A stretch of DNA of 64,000 nucleotides from Pegea sp. RAD2-039. Taxonomy: Eukaryota > Chordata > Thaliacea > Salpida > Salpidae. A program made the position numbers and the translations under genes. Positions 33,340 through 45,144 of the stretch are shown in pieces; position 1 is the first letter of the stretch; each line of letters starts with the position of its first letter. The stretch lies in contig JAQGEQ010000171.1 in the NCBI GenBank assembly GCA_034620365.1, forward strand, positions 248,001 to 312,000. The letters are read 5' to 3'. The notes below the pieces were generated by a model. It did no database searches and was not told the DNA's origin. It saw nothing but the letters and a program-made list of their open reading frames with translations.

Positions 33340-33351
33340 TCGATGACGTCA
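33340..33351 (+). promoter_or_regulatory. CRE/ATF-like element upstream of H3, inverted copy
   Basis: TCGATGACGTCA, 58 bp upstream of the H3 ATG at 33409. Confidence 0.7.
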
Positions 33352-33399
33352 GTAATTGTAATTAAGTGTTAAACACAATCAATATTTATGCTTAGATAA

Positions 33400-33819
<420 letters not shown>

Positions 33820-33835
33820 TGTGTTTTATGCACAA

Positions 33836-33851
33836 GGTCCTTTTAAGGACC
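33836..33851 (+). terminator. Histone 3' stem-loop (H3, inverted copy)
   Basis: GGTCCTTTTAAGGACC, TTTA loop as in the other H3 copies. Confidence 0.9.
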
Positions 33852-33901
33852 ACCAATTTCTGATAACAAGCAAATTGTTTAAAATTCACTGAAATCTCGA
33901 A

Positions 33902-34540
33902 TGAGAATTTGTATTTAATTTTGAAGAAATTATATTAGTAATGTATTATAGCTAACATGTTATGATCATAAAAAATTTCTTAATGGATGACTAGCTACAA
34001 ATATTTTTAACCTCTCAAAGGTATGTTTTAAATACTATTTATCTAAAGCTATTTTTTCAGACTACAAATAAACTAAATCTAATAAAGTCTGTAATTAGTA
34101 CTAACTAGTATAAGCTAAACGTGATCATAATTTGGAATGAATGCTGTTATAAGCATTTTGAAAGTAGTTTTGCATAATGAATGAATTCAATATTAATTAT
34201 TTTCCTGAATCAAAATAGTATAACTTTGATTTTTGAAACTGAAGATGGTAAGTATTTGGTGTTTTTGTTTTGATTTAGTTTTATCTTTATAAATAGTTTA
34301 GGCATATAAGTAGTGCCATTGACTATTAAGTATCACAATTGAATAATACTAAAGTTGTGAAATCAATGGGGCAAGTTTTGTTTAATTAGATTATTAGTTC
34401 ATTTAAACAGATTATTTGATGTTTGATATTATTAATATGATGAAGGATCTTATTTAAGCTATAAGCTTGTAATGATAACCAATCTAATTATTGTGATAAG
34501 ACATTAATGTTATTTTTAACTTTATGTAAAAATAACTTAA
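33902..34540. other. Spacer between the inverted block and the right histone unit
   Basis: AT-rich. The first part resembles the H4-H3 spacer of the left unit in reverse. The segment about 34270-34390 resembles 21940-22060 left of the cluster. No intact gene. Confidence 0.45.
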
Positions 34541-34544
34541 ACTA

Positions 34545-34700
34545 GTCGGTGACGTCAGTAATTTTTGAAATTCTGATGCACCTGAAATAATCCTTATTTT
34601 AAAGAAGTAAAAATGCCACGAACAAACACAACTAGATTTCGTTTGAACTTTATTTAAATCCTTGTTATTAAATGTAATTATTATATAATTAACTAATTAT
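34545..34700 (+). pseudogene. Possible relic of an H3 promoter and start
   Basis: A CRE-like GTGACGTCAGTAATTTTTG is followed about 55 bp later by ATGCCACGAACAAACACAAC (34613), which resembles the H3 start ATGGCACGTACAAAACAGAC. The similarity fades after about 20 bp. The spacing to the CRE matches the intact H3 genes. Weak but positionally consistent; it may mark an old cluster boundary. Confidence 0.3.
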
Positions 34701-35019
34701 ATTTCAACATAGATTATTTACACCTAAAATATTAAACATGGAAGTTTTGAGAAAAATTAGATTGTACAAGAGCTTCATTTTTTCTAATTACAAGCTTACA
34801 TCCGACTCGGAAGAATAAAAACTCATAATTACCTTAGAAAACCTGAAATTACATACTTTGAACTATAATATTTAATAAAAGTTTTCGTGTCTCTAGAAAC
34901 TAAACCTTTCATTAATTTTCAAATAGTTTTCAGTTTACTAATTTATACACCAATGAATAGTAGTTTTATGAAATACTGTAATTATTAAAGATAAACTGAA
35001 GCAGCTAGCACCTTTTAGT

Positions 35020-35035
35020 GGTCCTAAAAAGGACC
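35020..35035 (-). terminator. Histone 3' stem-loop (H2A, right unit)
   Basis: Minus-strand GGTCCTTTTTAGGACC, TTTT loop. Confidence 0.9.
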
Positions 35036-35051
35036 TAAGATTAAATCTTAT

Positions 35052-35423
35052 TTACTCTTTCTTAATTTTCTTGGGCAAGAGAACAGATTGAATATTTGGT
35101 AGAACGCCACCTTGAGCAATAGTTACACCACCAAGTAACTTGTTCAATTCCTCGTCATTACGAATAGCCAATTGTAAGTGACGAGGAATGATTCTACTCT
35201 TCTTGTTGTCACGAGCAGCATTGCCAGCTAATTCTAATACTTCAGCACTAAGATATTCCAACACTGCAGCCAAATACACAGGTGCTCCAGCACCAACTCG
35301 ACTGGCATAATTGCCATTTCTTAATAGTCGATGAACACGACCAACTGGAAATTGAAGTCCAGCTCGAGAAGAACGAGTCTTCGATTTGGTTTTAGTTATA
35401 GCACCTTTACCTTTGGCTGACAT
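35052..35423 (-). CDS. H2A: Histone H2A, right unit
   Basis: 123 residues, start [20 protein letters not shown] at 35423. The core is identical to the left copy. The two differ at residue 3 (Ala versus Ser) and in the C-terminal tail (LLPKKIKKE versus [10 protein letters not shown]), where 3 bp are missing. Divergently paired with H2B. Confidence 0.98.
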   Translation of the reverse strand: MSAKGKGAITKTKSKTRSSRAGLQFPVGRVHRLLRNGNYASRVGAGAPVYLAAVLEYLSAEVLELAGNAARDNKKSRIIPRHLQLAIRNDEELNKLLGGVTIAQGGVLPNIQSVLLPKKIKKE

Positions 35424-35598
35424 CTTAGAAATAGGAAATATTATAAATAATAAATCACAATAAGCGATAACATAAGGTTTTTGAGTATAATCTATTTTGC
35501 AGACGTCATCGACATGAATACTAGTTATTATTGCTTATTTACATAATATTAAGGTATATATACTTATAGTTTTATAACATTCGATTTAGACACCTACG
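35424..35598. promoter_or_regulatory. Bidirectional H2A/H2B promoter, right unit
   Basis: 175 bp, the same length as in the left unit, with GACGTCATCGAC at 35502-35513 and a GTATATATAC TATA-like box at about 35554-35563. The H2B side is almost identical to the left unit; the H2A side is more diverged. Confidence 0.75.
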
Positions 35599-35958
35599 AT
35601 GGCAGGATCCAAAGCATCTACTAAAATCGTCAAAGCTCCTAAATCGGTCGAAAAAGCCAAGAAGCGACGTCATCGTCGTAAAGAGAGCTTCGGCATTTAT
35701 GTTTACAAAGTTCTGAAACAAGTTCATCCTGACACTGGTATCTCCAGCAAGGCCATGAACATCATGAACTCGTTTGTGAATGACATCTTTGAGCAAATTG
35801 CTTCTGAATCTGCTCGACTTGCTCATTACAACAAACGATCTACTATCAGCAGTCGAGAAATTCAAACAGCTGTTCGCTTACTTTTGCCTGGTGAATTAGC
35901 AAAGCATGCAGTTTCTGAAGGCACTAAGGCAGTCACTAAGTATACTAGTTCAAAATAG
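35599..35958 (+). CDS. H2B: Histone H2B, right unit
   Basis: 119 residues, protein identical to the left copy with silent changes only. Histone fold intact and C-terminus AVTKYTSSK. It shares the bidirectional promoter with H2A. Confidence 0.98.
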   Translation: MAGSKASTKIVKAPKSVEKAKKRRHRRKESFGIYVYKVLKQVHPDTGISSKAMNIMNSFVNDIFEQIASESARLAHYNKRSTISSREIQTAVRLLLPGELAKHAVSEGTKAVTKYTSSK

Positions 35959-35973
35959 ATATTTCATATCTTA

Positions 35974-35989
35974 GGTCCTTTTTAGGACC
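35974..35989 (+). terminator. Histone 3' stem-loop (H2B, right unit)
   Basis: GGTCCTTTTTAGGACC, TTTT loop. Confidence 0.9.
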
Positions 35990-35992
35990 ACT

Positions 35993-36670
35993 TAATTCAA
36001 ATGAAATTCAAAAAAATAGTTTCATGCTACGGGTCTAGTTATCAGCTTTTAATTTAACTATGTAGAAAAGATTAGTCTTGAAAACGGATTTTTATGATGT
36101 TTTCAATATAAAATAATACAACTCCGACATTAAAATAAAGATTTTTCAAATTGTAAATTAAGATGTAAACGTAAAAATGCATTTTAATTCTTGCGTATTC
36201 GTTAATACCTTACTAATTTGATTTACTGAAATTCTGAGCTTTAGTCATTATAATTTGTTGACATTATCAATGTTCTATTTAAAAAAATTTTACTTTCATT
36301 TTTAGCAAAATTATTTTCACCTTTGTCTTTAGACTAATTATAAGTTTTATATTATTTAGAATCTTATGAAAGTTTTGGAATGGGAAAAATGAAAATCTCG
36401 TGAGATATACTTTTAACTTAAAAAATCCATACTAAAGTTTTTTTATCATATGGGTAAAATATAACAAAAACACCAAATACTTAACATTATTATCTCCAGT
36501 TTCAAGAATTAAAGTTATACTATGAAATAATTAGTATTCATCTTCCTGCAGTCCTTAAAAACTATGTGCATAATACACTTCAACTAATTCTGCACTAAAG
36601 TGCAAATAGAATAGCTCTTAGTACAATTTGTCACACTTTAAAAATTTTACATGCTCAGTTTAAAAACTCA
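35993..36670. other. H2B-H4 spacer, right unit
   Basis: Conserved with 23930-24610 apart from small indels; no gene. Confidence 0.6.
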
Positions 36671-36672
36671 GT

Positions 36673-36688
36673 GGCCCTAAAAAGGACC
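36673..36688 (-). terminator. Histone 3' stem-loop (H4, right unit)
   Basis: Minus-strand GGTCCTTTTTAGGGCC. One A-to-G change in the 3' arm turns a U-A pair into a U-G wobble, so the stem can still form. Confidence 0.85.
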
Positions 36689-36702
36689 TTTGATAGAAAT
36701 AT

Positions 36703-37026
<324 letters not shown>

Positions 37027-37078
37027 TCAAATAGAACAATGTTTACAACTATTTTTGTTTATATTAATTAATGTTACA

Positions 37079-37090
37079 GACGTCAGCGAG
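37079..37090 (-). promoter_or_regulatory. CRE-like element upstream of H4, right unit
   Basis: GACGTCAGCGAG at the same distance from the ATG as in the left unit. Confidence 0.6.
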
Positions 37091-37468
37091 TGTGATTTAA
37101 TTTATTAGCTAAATTATACAATTTTATCTAATTAACAGATACAAACATTTTTCTTCATTTCATATAAATAGCTAATAACTAAGCTTTAATTTGAATGGAA
37201 TGCTGCTAGTTGTCTTATACTAGTTAGCACTAATTACATTATTTAGATTTAGTTTATTTGTAGACTGAAATAATAGCTTTTGATAAATAGTATTTAAAAA
37301 CATACTTTTGACAGGTTAAAGAAATTTGCAACTAGTCATCCATTAAGAAACTTTTTACGATCACTACATGTTAGCTTTAATACAATACTAATATAAATTC
37401 CTTAAAATTAAATTCCCATTCAAGGTTTCAGTTAAATTTAAACAATTTGCTTGTTGTCAGAAATTGGT

Positions 37469-37484
37469 GGTCCTTAAAAGGACC
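37469..37484 (-). terminator. Histone 3' stem-loop (H3, right unit)
   Basis: Minus-strand GGTCCTTTTAAGGACC, TTTA loop. Confidence 0.9.
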
Positions 37485-37500
37485 TTCTGCATAAAACACA

Positions 37501-37920
<420 letters not shown>

Positions 37921-37968
37921 TTAACTAAGCATAAATATTGATTGTGTTTAACATTTAATTACAATTAC

Positions 37969-37980
37969 TGACGTCATCGA
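37969..37980 (-). promoter_or_regulatory. CRE/ATF-like element upstream of H3, right unit
   Basis: TGACGTCATCGA, 58 bp upstream of the H3 ATG. Confidence 0.7.
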
Positions 37981-38094
37981 CAGCGTTTAAAGTCACTTTT
38001 GTTTGATAAATATTTTAAATTGAAAAATAATTTTAACTGATGATTAAAAGTAACTGACAATAGTTTTGAAGAGTAAGATTTAACCTGGTCAACA

Positions 38095-38330
38095 CTAATA
38101 ATTTCATACAAAACATCAACCATTAATTGCCATTAAGTATGCTAATCACTTGTGTAATGTTGAATTGTCACACCCACAATCTGATTAATGAAAACACTTC
38201 TAGTTTGTCTGTTCTGCTGCATTAAGTTGCTGGCATACAGTGGAATCCTGCTGTATGGGCAACAGCTGGATCTCTATTACTGCTCTAGCATATGTGCATG
38301 ACTGTTCTCGGCCGAAGCTGGCTAAAATAA
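38095..38330 (-). repeat. Conserved H3-H1 spacer block (copy 3 of 3)
   Basis: Direct copy of 26215-26450, with the most complete left end: minus strand AGCCAGCTTCGGCCGAGAAC followed by AGTCATGCACATATGC. Confidence 0.45.
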
Positions 38331-38601
38331 ATTTCTAATCACATTTACTTGTTAATTTTGTTTAAAACAAGAGCTATTAAGTTTGCGAGGAAAGCGCAAA
38401 GTTAACAAAAATTTAGAATTTGCAAAAAGGTCTGTTCTAAAATAATTCTTCTGTATTACTGACGTAATCGAAGGAAGAAATTACTCTTGTAGCTTAAGTT
38501 ATACTCAGTCTGATACTGTCCGAACAATAACCTGAAAACTAACTTGTCGACTTTATTAATGGCTTGAACAGCGCTTATTGCAATGTATCTTTCATTTAGG
38601 T

Positions 38602-38617
38602 GGTTCTGAAAAGAACC
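38602..38617 (-). terminator. Histone 3' stem-loop (H1, right unit)
   Basis: Minus-strand GGTTCTTTTCAGAACC, TTTC loop. Because of the frameshift in this H1, the stop now lies about 80 bp away instead of about 24 bp. Confidence 0.9.
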
Positions 38618-38698
38618 GGCTTGAAACTTAAATTTACAGCTTAAGCTTTTTTACCCACAGATTTATTTGAAGCTGACTTTTTAACACTACTTTTAGAA

Positions 38699-39208
38699 TT
38701 ACTTTTTTTTTGCAGCAGACTTTTTAACAACTTTCTTTTTTACTGTTGTTTTATTTGCCAACTTTTTAGGTTTTGATGGCAACACTTTCTTCTTAGATGT
38801 CTTAGAAGCAGGCTTCTTAGCTGTTTTGACTTTTGAAGAAGCAACAGAATTCTTAGTTGATTTTTTTGCAACTAAAGTTGTTTTTTCAACCTTGCTTACA
38901 GATTTCTTTTCCACTTTAGCAAGTTTAAAAGATCCAGAAGCTCCTATTCCACTAGCTTGAATCAGAGCGCCATCCGTAATTGCCTTTAGTATAGCTTTTC
39001 TCACATGCAATTCGAAGTTATCTTTGACTTTATAATGTTCTTTAATATAATTAGCAATAGCATGGCGGGAACTTCCTTTGCGTTGCTTTAATGCAGCAAT
39101 AGAAGCCAGAACCATTTGCTTGAAAGGTGGATGATCTGTCAGTCTCTTTTTAACATTTTTTGTTCGTTTAGAAGCAGCAGTATCGCCAGAAGCAGCTGAG
39201 ACAACCAT
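38699..39208 (-). CDS. H1: Linker histone H1, right unit, C-terminally truncated by a frameshift
   Basis: 169 residues instead of 188. The N-tail and globular domain are intact. Near 38703-38711 the minus strand has a run of nine A where the other copies read AAACAAAA. This +1 change ends the protein at KKSAAKKK and leaves the last 19 codons as 3' UTR. One other change is KKSTKNSVASS (Asn for Lys). The truncated tail is still strongly basic, so the protein may work; the longer distance from stop to stem-loop could lower 3' processing. It could also be an incipient pseudogene. Confidence 0.9.
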   Translation of the reverse strand: MVVSAASGDTAASKRTKNVKKRLTDHPPFKQMVLASIAALKQRKGSSRHAIANYIKEHYKVKDNFELHVRKAILKAITDGALIQASGIGASGSFKLAKVEKKSVSKVEKTTLVAKKSTKNSVASSKVKTAKKPASKTSKKKVLPSKPKKLANKTTVKKKVVKKSAAKKK

Positions 39209-40075
39209 GACTAATTATGAGTTAGATTAATTCTAATCAATTGACTAACAAAGAATGTAAATTTTAGTCTACTTGTAATGGACGGACCTGAGCGACATAA
39301 ATCCTTTTTTGAAAAACGTAAAAGTTCGAAAGTCAACAATTTTAATTAAATCTGTGCTTTAAATCAAGATAACTATGTATAAGAAATTACTCAAATTCTT
39401 TTGTTTATAAATTTAGATTTTAAATAAGGAATTCACCATTTATCTACTTCATTCTTATCCAGTTGTAGTGAATTTTTTACGTTATTTCTCACAAAATACC
39501 AGTGTATGAGATAACAGTTCTTATGATAGTATCATTCCATTTTTAACTGGCTTTTATTTAACTAAAAGCTATTCTAACTTGCAATTACAGTCTTGATTTT
39601 TATTAAAGTTGCATGCTAAAGGTATCAATAATTGAATTTTTAATTAATTAATTTGAACAATGGCAATTACTAATTAATTTTATGCAAGAATTCTAATTTT
39701 GATTATAAAACTACAGATACGTAATTATGCATTTTTAATTTAGCTCAATAAACTTTTAAAAAACCTTAGATTATCGACCCACTATTTATTTTTAATAATT
39801 GCTAGTTACTTATTGACTGATGAACTAGTAAAACTAACTTATTGACTAATCAACTCATAATCTTGATCTATTGACACGGTATCAATTTAATTTACACCAG
39901 GAAAGCCTTATTACTAAAACTCTAGACATGCTAAAAATATCGAAGGTTCTATTATCTACATTAGATTAGAAGAAATACACTAAGTAAACACAAGTTTAAA
40001 CGTTTATATTCTATACATCCGCTATTAATTCATCGACTAACTCTTTTAATTTCTTTTCGAAAACACTCAGTATTA
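39209..40075. repeat. Third copy of the H1 upstream region
   Basis: Direct copy of 27318-28190. It diverges at GAAAACACTCAG (about 40069), where it continues into the small two-exon gene instead of the sequence present in the inverted-repeat arms. Confidence 0.85.
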
Positions 40076-40249
40076 ATTTGCATTTCTTCTGATCCTATTA
40101 ACATTAGAAAAAGTTATTTGTTTGTTCATTGATTTGTCAAAACTTACTTTTCTATATAAGGTACTTCCGTTTTCATTAGGCAAAGTTTTTGTCCAAAGAT
40201 TATCTTCATTTAAATTGTTTACCTCATATAAAATATCATTAATCTGCAT
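40011..40249 (-). CDS. Small two-exon gene, 61 residues, unknown
   Basis: Exon 1 40249-40148 (MQINDILYEVNNLNEDNLWT, then KTLPNENGSTLYRK), donor GTAAGTTTTG; exon 2 40094-40011 (DQKKCKLILSVFEKKLKELV, then DELIADV and stop). Phase 0 with a 53-bp intron. The second half should form an amphipathic helix. The part of exon 2 from LSVFEKK onward also occurs in both inverted-repeat arms (about 28130-28200 and 31250-31310), where exon 1 is missing. A diverged plus-strand relative (VFKKKLEELVDELIVDD) is at about 40425-40520. This suggests a small gene repeatedly clipped by duplication of the histone flank. Not recognised. Confidence 0.5.
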
Positions 40250-40519
40250 ACTAGGTTTGATTTTATTTTAATTATTATAAACTTTTTTTATTACACAACT
40301 TAATCAAGATGTACAAACAATTTTAATCTATACTACATACTACTAGGAAAGTATGTTTCAACAAAATCTGCTGCTTCTTCATATATAGAAAATTGGAGAT
40401 AGAAAATTTAACGCTGAGAGTTTTCAAAAAGAAATTAGAAGAATTAGTCGATGAACTAATAGTGGATGACCCTGTGAAGCATATATCAACAAAAGCTCAG
40501 ATAAAAACTGACTGATAAT

Positions 40520-42630
40520 TCAAGAGTTACTGCTACACAAGTAAACACAAAAAAGTAAATGATAGGCTGGAAAGGAACCATACAAATGATCTGCTGACGG
40601 TCAATAGTTGCAGTGGAAATAATGAAGTTACTTCAAGCTAAGAAGTTGTGATGTTATTGCAGCTATTATAAAATAATTTTGGATTTTTCTATAGAATTAG
40701 TAATTTGCTATAGTTGTTGTTGAGTGGCATTAGAGATATTACTGAAATCATGTTATATTAAAACACAAATAAGATTAGATTATCGAACAAAGAATTATCT
40801 CTACATGCAATCTTTAATTGTATTTGCTTTCATCTATCAGAAAAAATATGAAAACCAAAGTTATTTACGAATTTACAAAAAAAATAACAGAAAATAAGTA
40901 AGAAATGAGAAGAAGACGAAGAAAAACAGCAGCATCACAATTTATAACATGAACCATTAAAGTTTATGACAAAATTATCTTCATCAATTACTTCAACTAA
41001 AAACTGAGTTTACTTGGTTTACTCTCTCAAAATAAATAAGTTATTGTATAACTTTCATCCTTAAGCTAGTTCATTTAAAGTAAAAGAGGCCTGTACAAAA
41101 TAGCAAAGTTGAAAAATGCTGAAAGAAGAATCTTTTTCTTCTGTTTACTGAGTAACTTCGGAATGATATCGACAACAACAGTACAGAAAAATTCAAACTT
41201 ATTAGAGCCTTTATACTCACAAATTTAAACATGCTTTGTTAACTACTATAAAAAATATGAAAAGAAAAATTTGAGATTACTTCGAATGTTTTATTCCCTG
41301 TCAATAATAACAGCTTCTAAACAACCACAAGCTGCTAGTAACCCAAAACTTACCAAAGATCACATCCAGGTATTAAAACGACAACCACATGTCAATAAAC
41401 TTCGACTTATGGCTGAATACAGAAGCATTTTCGTCCTTAATAAATTTTCTCTATATTTAGGATTCTGGATTTTTGTTAAATCTTTTAAAAAAATAATTCT
41501 TTACTCATCAAGATTATTTCATTACTTTTTTTATGTCTGTTTTCAGCGTTTATTTAAAACTTTCATTTATTGTTTGTATATTGCTGAGATTTACTACAAA
41601 ATGGCTAATTGAGAAAAAAGCCCAAAATAGATTTTGTTACTAACTGCAAGTTATTCTATTAATCGTACTGACAATTCCATGATTTAAAAGTAAACCACAC
41701 AAATTTAATTATTCAGGATGTTTATTTGTATTTTATATCCTAAAATAAACTTTTCTAGGCAAAGTTTACAGTTTAAACCATAAAACTTGTTGATAAAACC
41801 AGGCAGTAGTTCATAGAAATAGATTTTTGATTATTTTTCACAAAAAAAGCAATTACAGAAAATACAGTTAGTGAGCTAATTTATAAGAGTAATTACAAAA
41901 ATTCCTTTCCGTCATAACTTTCAGAAGCATTTGAAAAGTGAAATTTTAAAAAAAGAATATATTTAAAATAACAAAAACTGTAAACTCTTTACAAACAAAG
42001 CTAGCTTTTCAGAATAGCTGAGTAACCTTAAAAAATAATAATTGAGCCAGGTTGTAGTTAAAATTAGCGTTTATTGTAGTAATAATGTCAAAATTAGGAT
42101 GTAATATACATTTCGTCATTAATGCTAAATTGGAATGATTTTCAAATTAACATTATGAGGAAATAGAAAATTTCCTAATGAAAGGTTTATTATCTAAGCA
42201 ATTTTAAAATTATCTTTGACGTAACATTTCAGAAATATTTAACATTCAAAAAGATGTATACTGATGAAAATAAACTTAAACAAAATGTCAATGAAAACTT
42301 GTATAAAAAATTCACATTAAGAGTTGTATAGGAGAATTTTATTTTTAGCGATGTTTTAGAAAAACAAAATTTGTTTTATGGAGTAATATTCTACAAAAGA
42401 TGTTATTGATAAAGGTAAACTGTAAACACATTTTTAGAAAATAATTAAACAATAAAACATCAAAAGTAATTAAAGTTGGAATTACAAAGTAAATTATATT
42501 TAAACACTTTTTTGTAAAGTTAAAAAAGCATTAAATCGACATCAAGGGTTTACTTTAAGTAGTGGCTCTGTATTAAACTAAAAAGTTGAGTTTTCCTTCA
42601 TACTCAAACTTTTTTATTTTCAATCATTTT
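40520..42630. other. AT-rich gene-poor region
   Basis: An open frame at 41271-41612 has AT-biased composition and no family features. Nothing else is recognised. Confidence 0.45.
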
Positions 42631-42639
42631 CAAGATTCA

Positions 42640-43990
42640 TAAAAGCACTGGTAATTATTTAGATTTTCATTCAATCTGGAAGTACATATTAATTTCTTAT
42701 CACAAAGAAAGCACTGAAATAGATTTGTAGAAGTATGACTTCGCATATGTTTCGTTAAATTACATGAAAGTTCAAAATATTTATAGCAAGTATCACGTTT
42801 TTATAGCTTCTCACTCGCATGTAACTTTAAGTGGTTAACTAAACTGTAATTTCTTCTAAAGCGCTTATTACAAACTTCACATTCAAAAGGCTTTTCACCA
42901 GTATGGATCGCATATGAATTTTCAAATTGTCAGATTGTTTAAAACCTTTTTCACAAGCTTCACATTGAAAAGGCTTCTTACCAGTTTCTTTGCACTTATG
43001 AACATTTAATTCACTTAAACTTGTAAATGGTTTGTCACAACATCCACAGCATCCAGTTTTTGTTCCATTACCACAGCGATGATGTTTATTTACTCCTTGT
43101 TTGGTTTTCAAATCTTTTAGACAAATCTCACACTGAAGCTTTTTCTTTTTTGACGTTTTTTGTTTGGATTAAAAGAGTTACTGAGAGAAGTTTTTCTTCG
43201 TCCATGATTGCTTTCCTCTTCCGATGAATCTTCTTTATTCTCATAGTTTTCTTTTTCAACTCTAGACTTAAAGAGATCTTTTAACAAAAACTTTGTATCT
43301 TGCTTGATGAAAAAAATTTAGGTTTGAACTAGTCCTGCACACTTTTAGCTTGTATTCATCCTTTTGAATATTATCACTCATGTTTTGATTATAATCTTTA
43401 TCAAATCTGGTTTGGAATAAAATAAAGTTTAAGATGTTACATTTTTTCGTATACCGAATATAGCATTTTCTGAATATAGAATTAATAGTTTATGTAGTTT
43501 TTTCTAAACATTAATTTGAAAAAGCAAACTATTTTTATTTTAAACATTTCAACGTACATATAATAGTTTTTGATTTAAAAAACTATTCTTTTTAAAATGA
43601 AAATATTCATATTAACGTAAAAGTTAATCAGCCAAATTTAGCTGACTACACACCTTTTAACGGCAATGAATAAATCAGAAAATTGTTTAGTCAGTTATAA
43701 ATAAAAAGATAACATATACATTTTACATTCGGAAAACCTAACACTATGCTAGATCTTAAATTACAGATCCTGTTTACATAATGTTTTACGATAAGATAAC
43801 ATTTTAGGTGATTCCATATTTATTAACAACAACAATTTCATCATTAAAGTATCTTACTTTCTTTTAAACAAAGAGATAACACACCCATTCTTACAATCAG
43901 AAAACCTAATACTGCGTAGAGCTTAAATAACAGATCTAGGAATAGCTTACAACAATTTTATTTTTAACTTAAAATTTTGAACAAGTCTAA
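42640..43990 (-). pseudogene. Second C2H2 zinc-finger pseudogene and upstream region
   Basis: On the minus strand, a start at 43381 (MSDNIQKDEYKLKVCRTSSN) matches the copy at 29338. A frameshift and stop follow, then fingers [79 protein letters not shown] and two weaker ones ending near 42640. The frame shifts between fingers 3 and 4, and one finger linker has lost the TGEKP motif. The upstream several hundred bp (43400-43990) are related to 28700-29330, so the duplicated unit is larger than the coding part. Confidence 0.75.
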
Positions 43991-43999
43991 TAATACTTT

Positions 44000-44860
44000 A
44001 AAATATATGTGAAATCTTCGAGCAGAAATGATTTTATATGCAAAAAATCATTAAATTATTGATAATCTTGGATTTATTATTATCACAAACCAAATATTTT
44101 GTTTTAGAAATTATTACTTGTGTTAGACTATCAAAAACCGTCAAGTTACAAATAAGTGACAAAAAAAATAATTCCAAGCATTTGTAATAATTAATGTAAA
44201 CTTTCGCTAATTACACTAAGGATAATAAGAACCCAAGCTCTTCAAACTAAAAATATAAAAACAATTTAATCTATTTAATTATTAGTTTTTATGTTTTTGC
44301 TTATTAAACTATTACCATTTTGTAACTTGGTGTTTTTGAAATTACTACGTTATAATGCCTAAATATATTAAATAGTTTGATAAATCAATAAAAAAGCTAC
44401 AAACTGATAATATTAATTTTATTCAAGTTTTCAAACAAAAACAACTATACAAATTTCACATCATGAATTATTTGAATGACGTTTAATTTATTGCAAATGA
44501 TTTTTTAGGTATTAAAACATAATTTAATTAACAGAACAAGTTGTTAAAAATGCTGTTTAATAACTGTATCGAAATTTAAAAATAAAATTAAATATGTTAA
44601 TTTCTAATATTTAAAAACAATTAGCAGTTAAATTAATTATAAAGAAGAAAAGAGAAAGTTTAAAAACATTAGTTACAAATTATTTTACCAAAAGTTAAAA
44701 AAGAAAATCATTGTTTGCAAATATATGAGGCGTTTATTTCAAGTATTATCTCAGTAGTTAGTTTATAAGTAAACATTTTCTCTGAAATTTCAAATTCCAT
44801 TTTCAATCACTTTTAGTACTCGGCAAATCTACGTTTGATTGTTTATATGTTTGTTTAGAC
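44000..44860. other. AT-rich region, nothing recognised
   Basis: No ORF, RNA or repeat seen. Confidence 0.5.
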
Positions 44861-44869
44861 TGGAAGTTT

Positions 44870-45140
44870 AAAGTTTTTTAGGCTTTGCGCTTTGGAAAGT
44901 TCACTCTTCAAGTAGGGCAGATCCCAGTCAAGAAGATGTTGTTTCGCCACAATTTGCCGTTTGTATTTTGTGCATGGGGATTAGCACTTTTCCAAGTGCC
45001 AAGTAGATTGTAAACATGTGCTCCTGGCTATAAATCAAAAATTAAACATGAGATACCCATTTTTGAACTAGGAAGTTGGAACGTCCTTACTATGACCATC
45101 GTTATAGAGATCTTTCTCAAATCTTAATTTAATTAATTAG
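44870..45140. mobile_element. Possible endonuclease-region fragment of a non-LTR element
   Basis: Less AT-rich island. The plus reading FELGSWNVLTMT resembles the start of LINE/RTE apurinic endonucleases (G-T/S-W-N-V). The minus reading GTWKSANPHAQNTNGKLWRN is also element-like. Too short and broken for assignment. Confidence 0.3.
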
Positions 45141-45144
45141 TTTT

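Noticed and set aside
38306-38330. TTCTCGGCC...GGCTAA resembling the 5' end of U2 snRNA
   Set aside because: Only about 15 matching bases. The following sequence lacks the branch-point recognition and Sm regions, and the other two copies of the block do not keep the match.
41271-41612. 113-residue open frame
   Set aside because: Composition follows local AT content; no motif, no splice partner, no similarity to other parts of the window.
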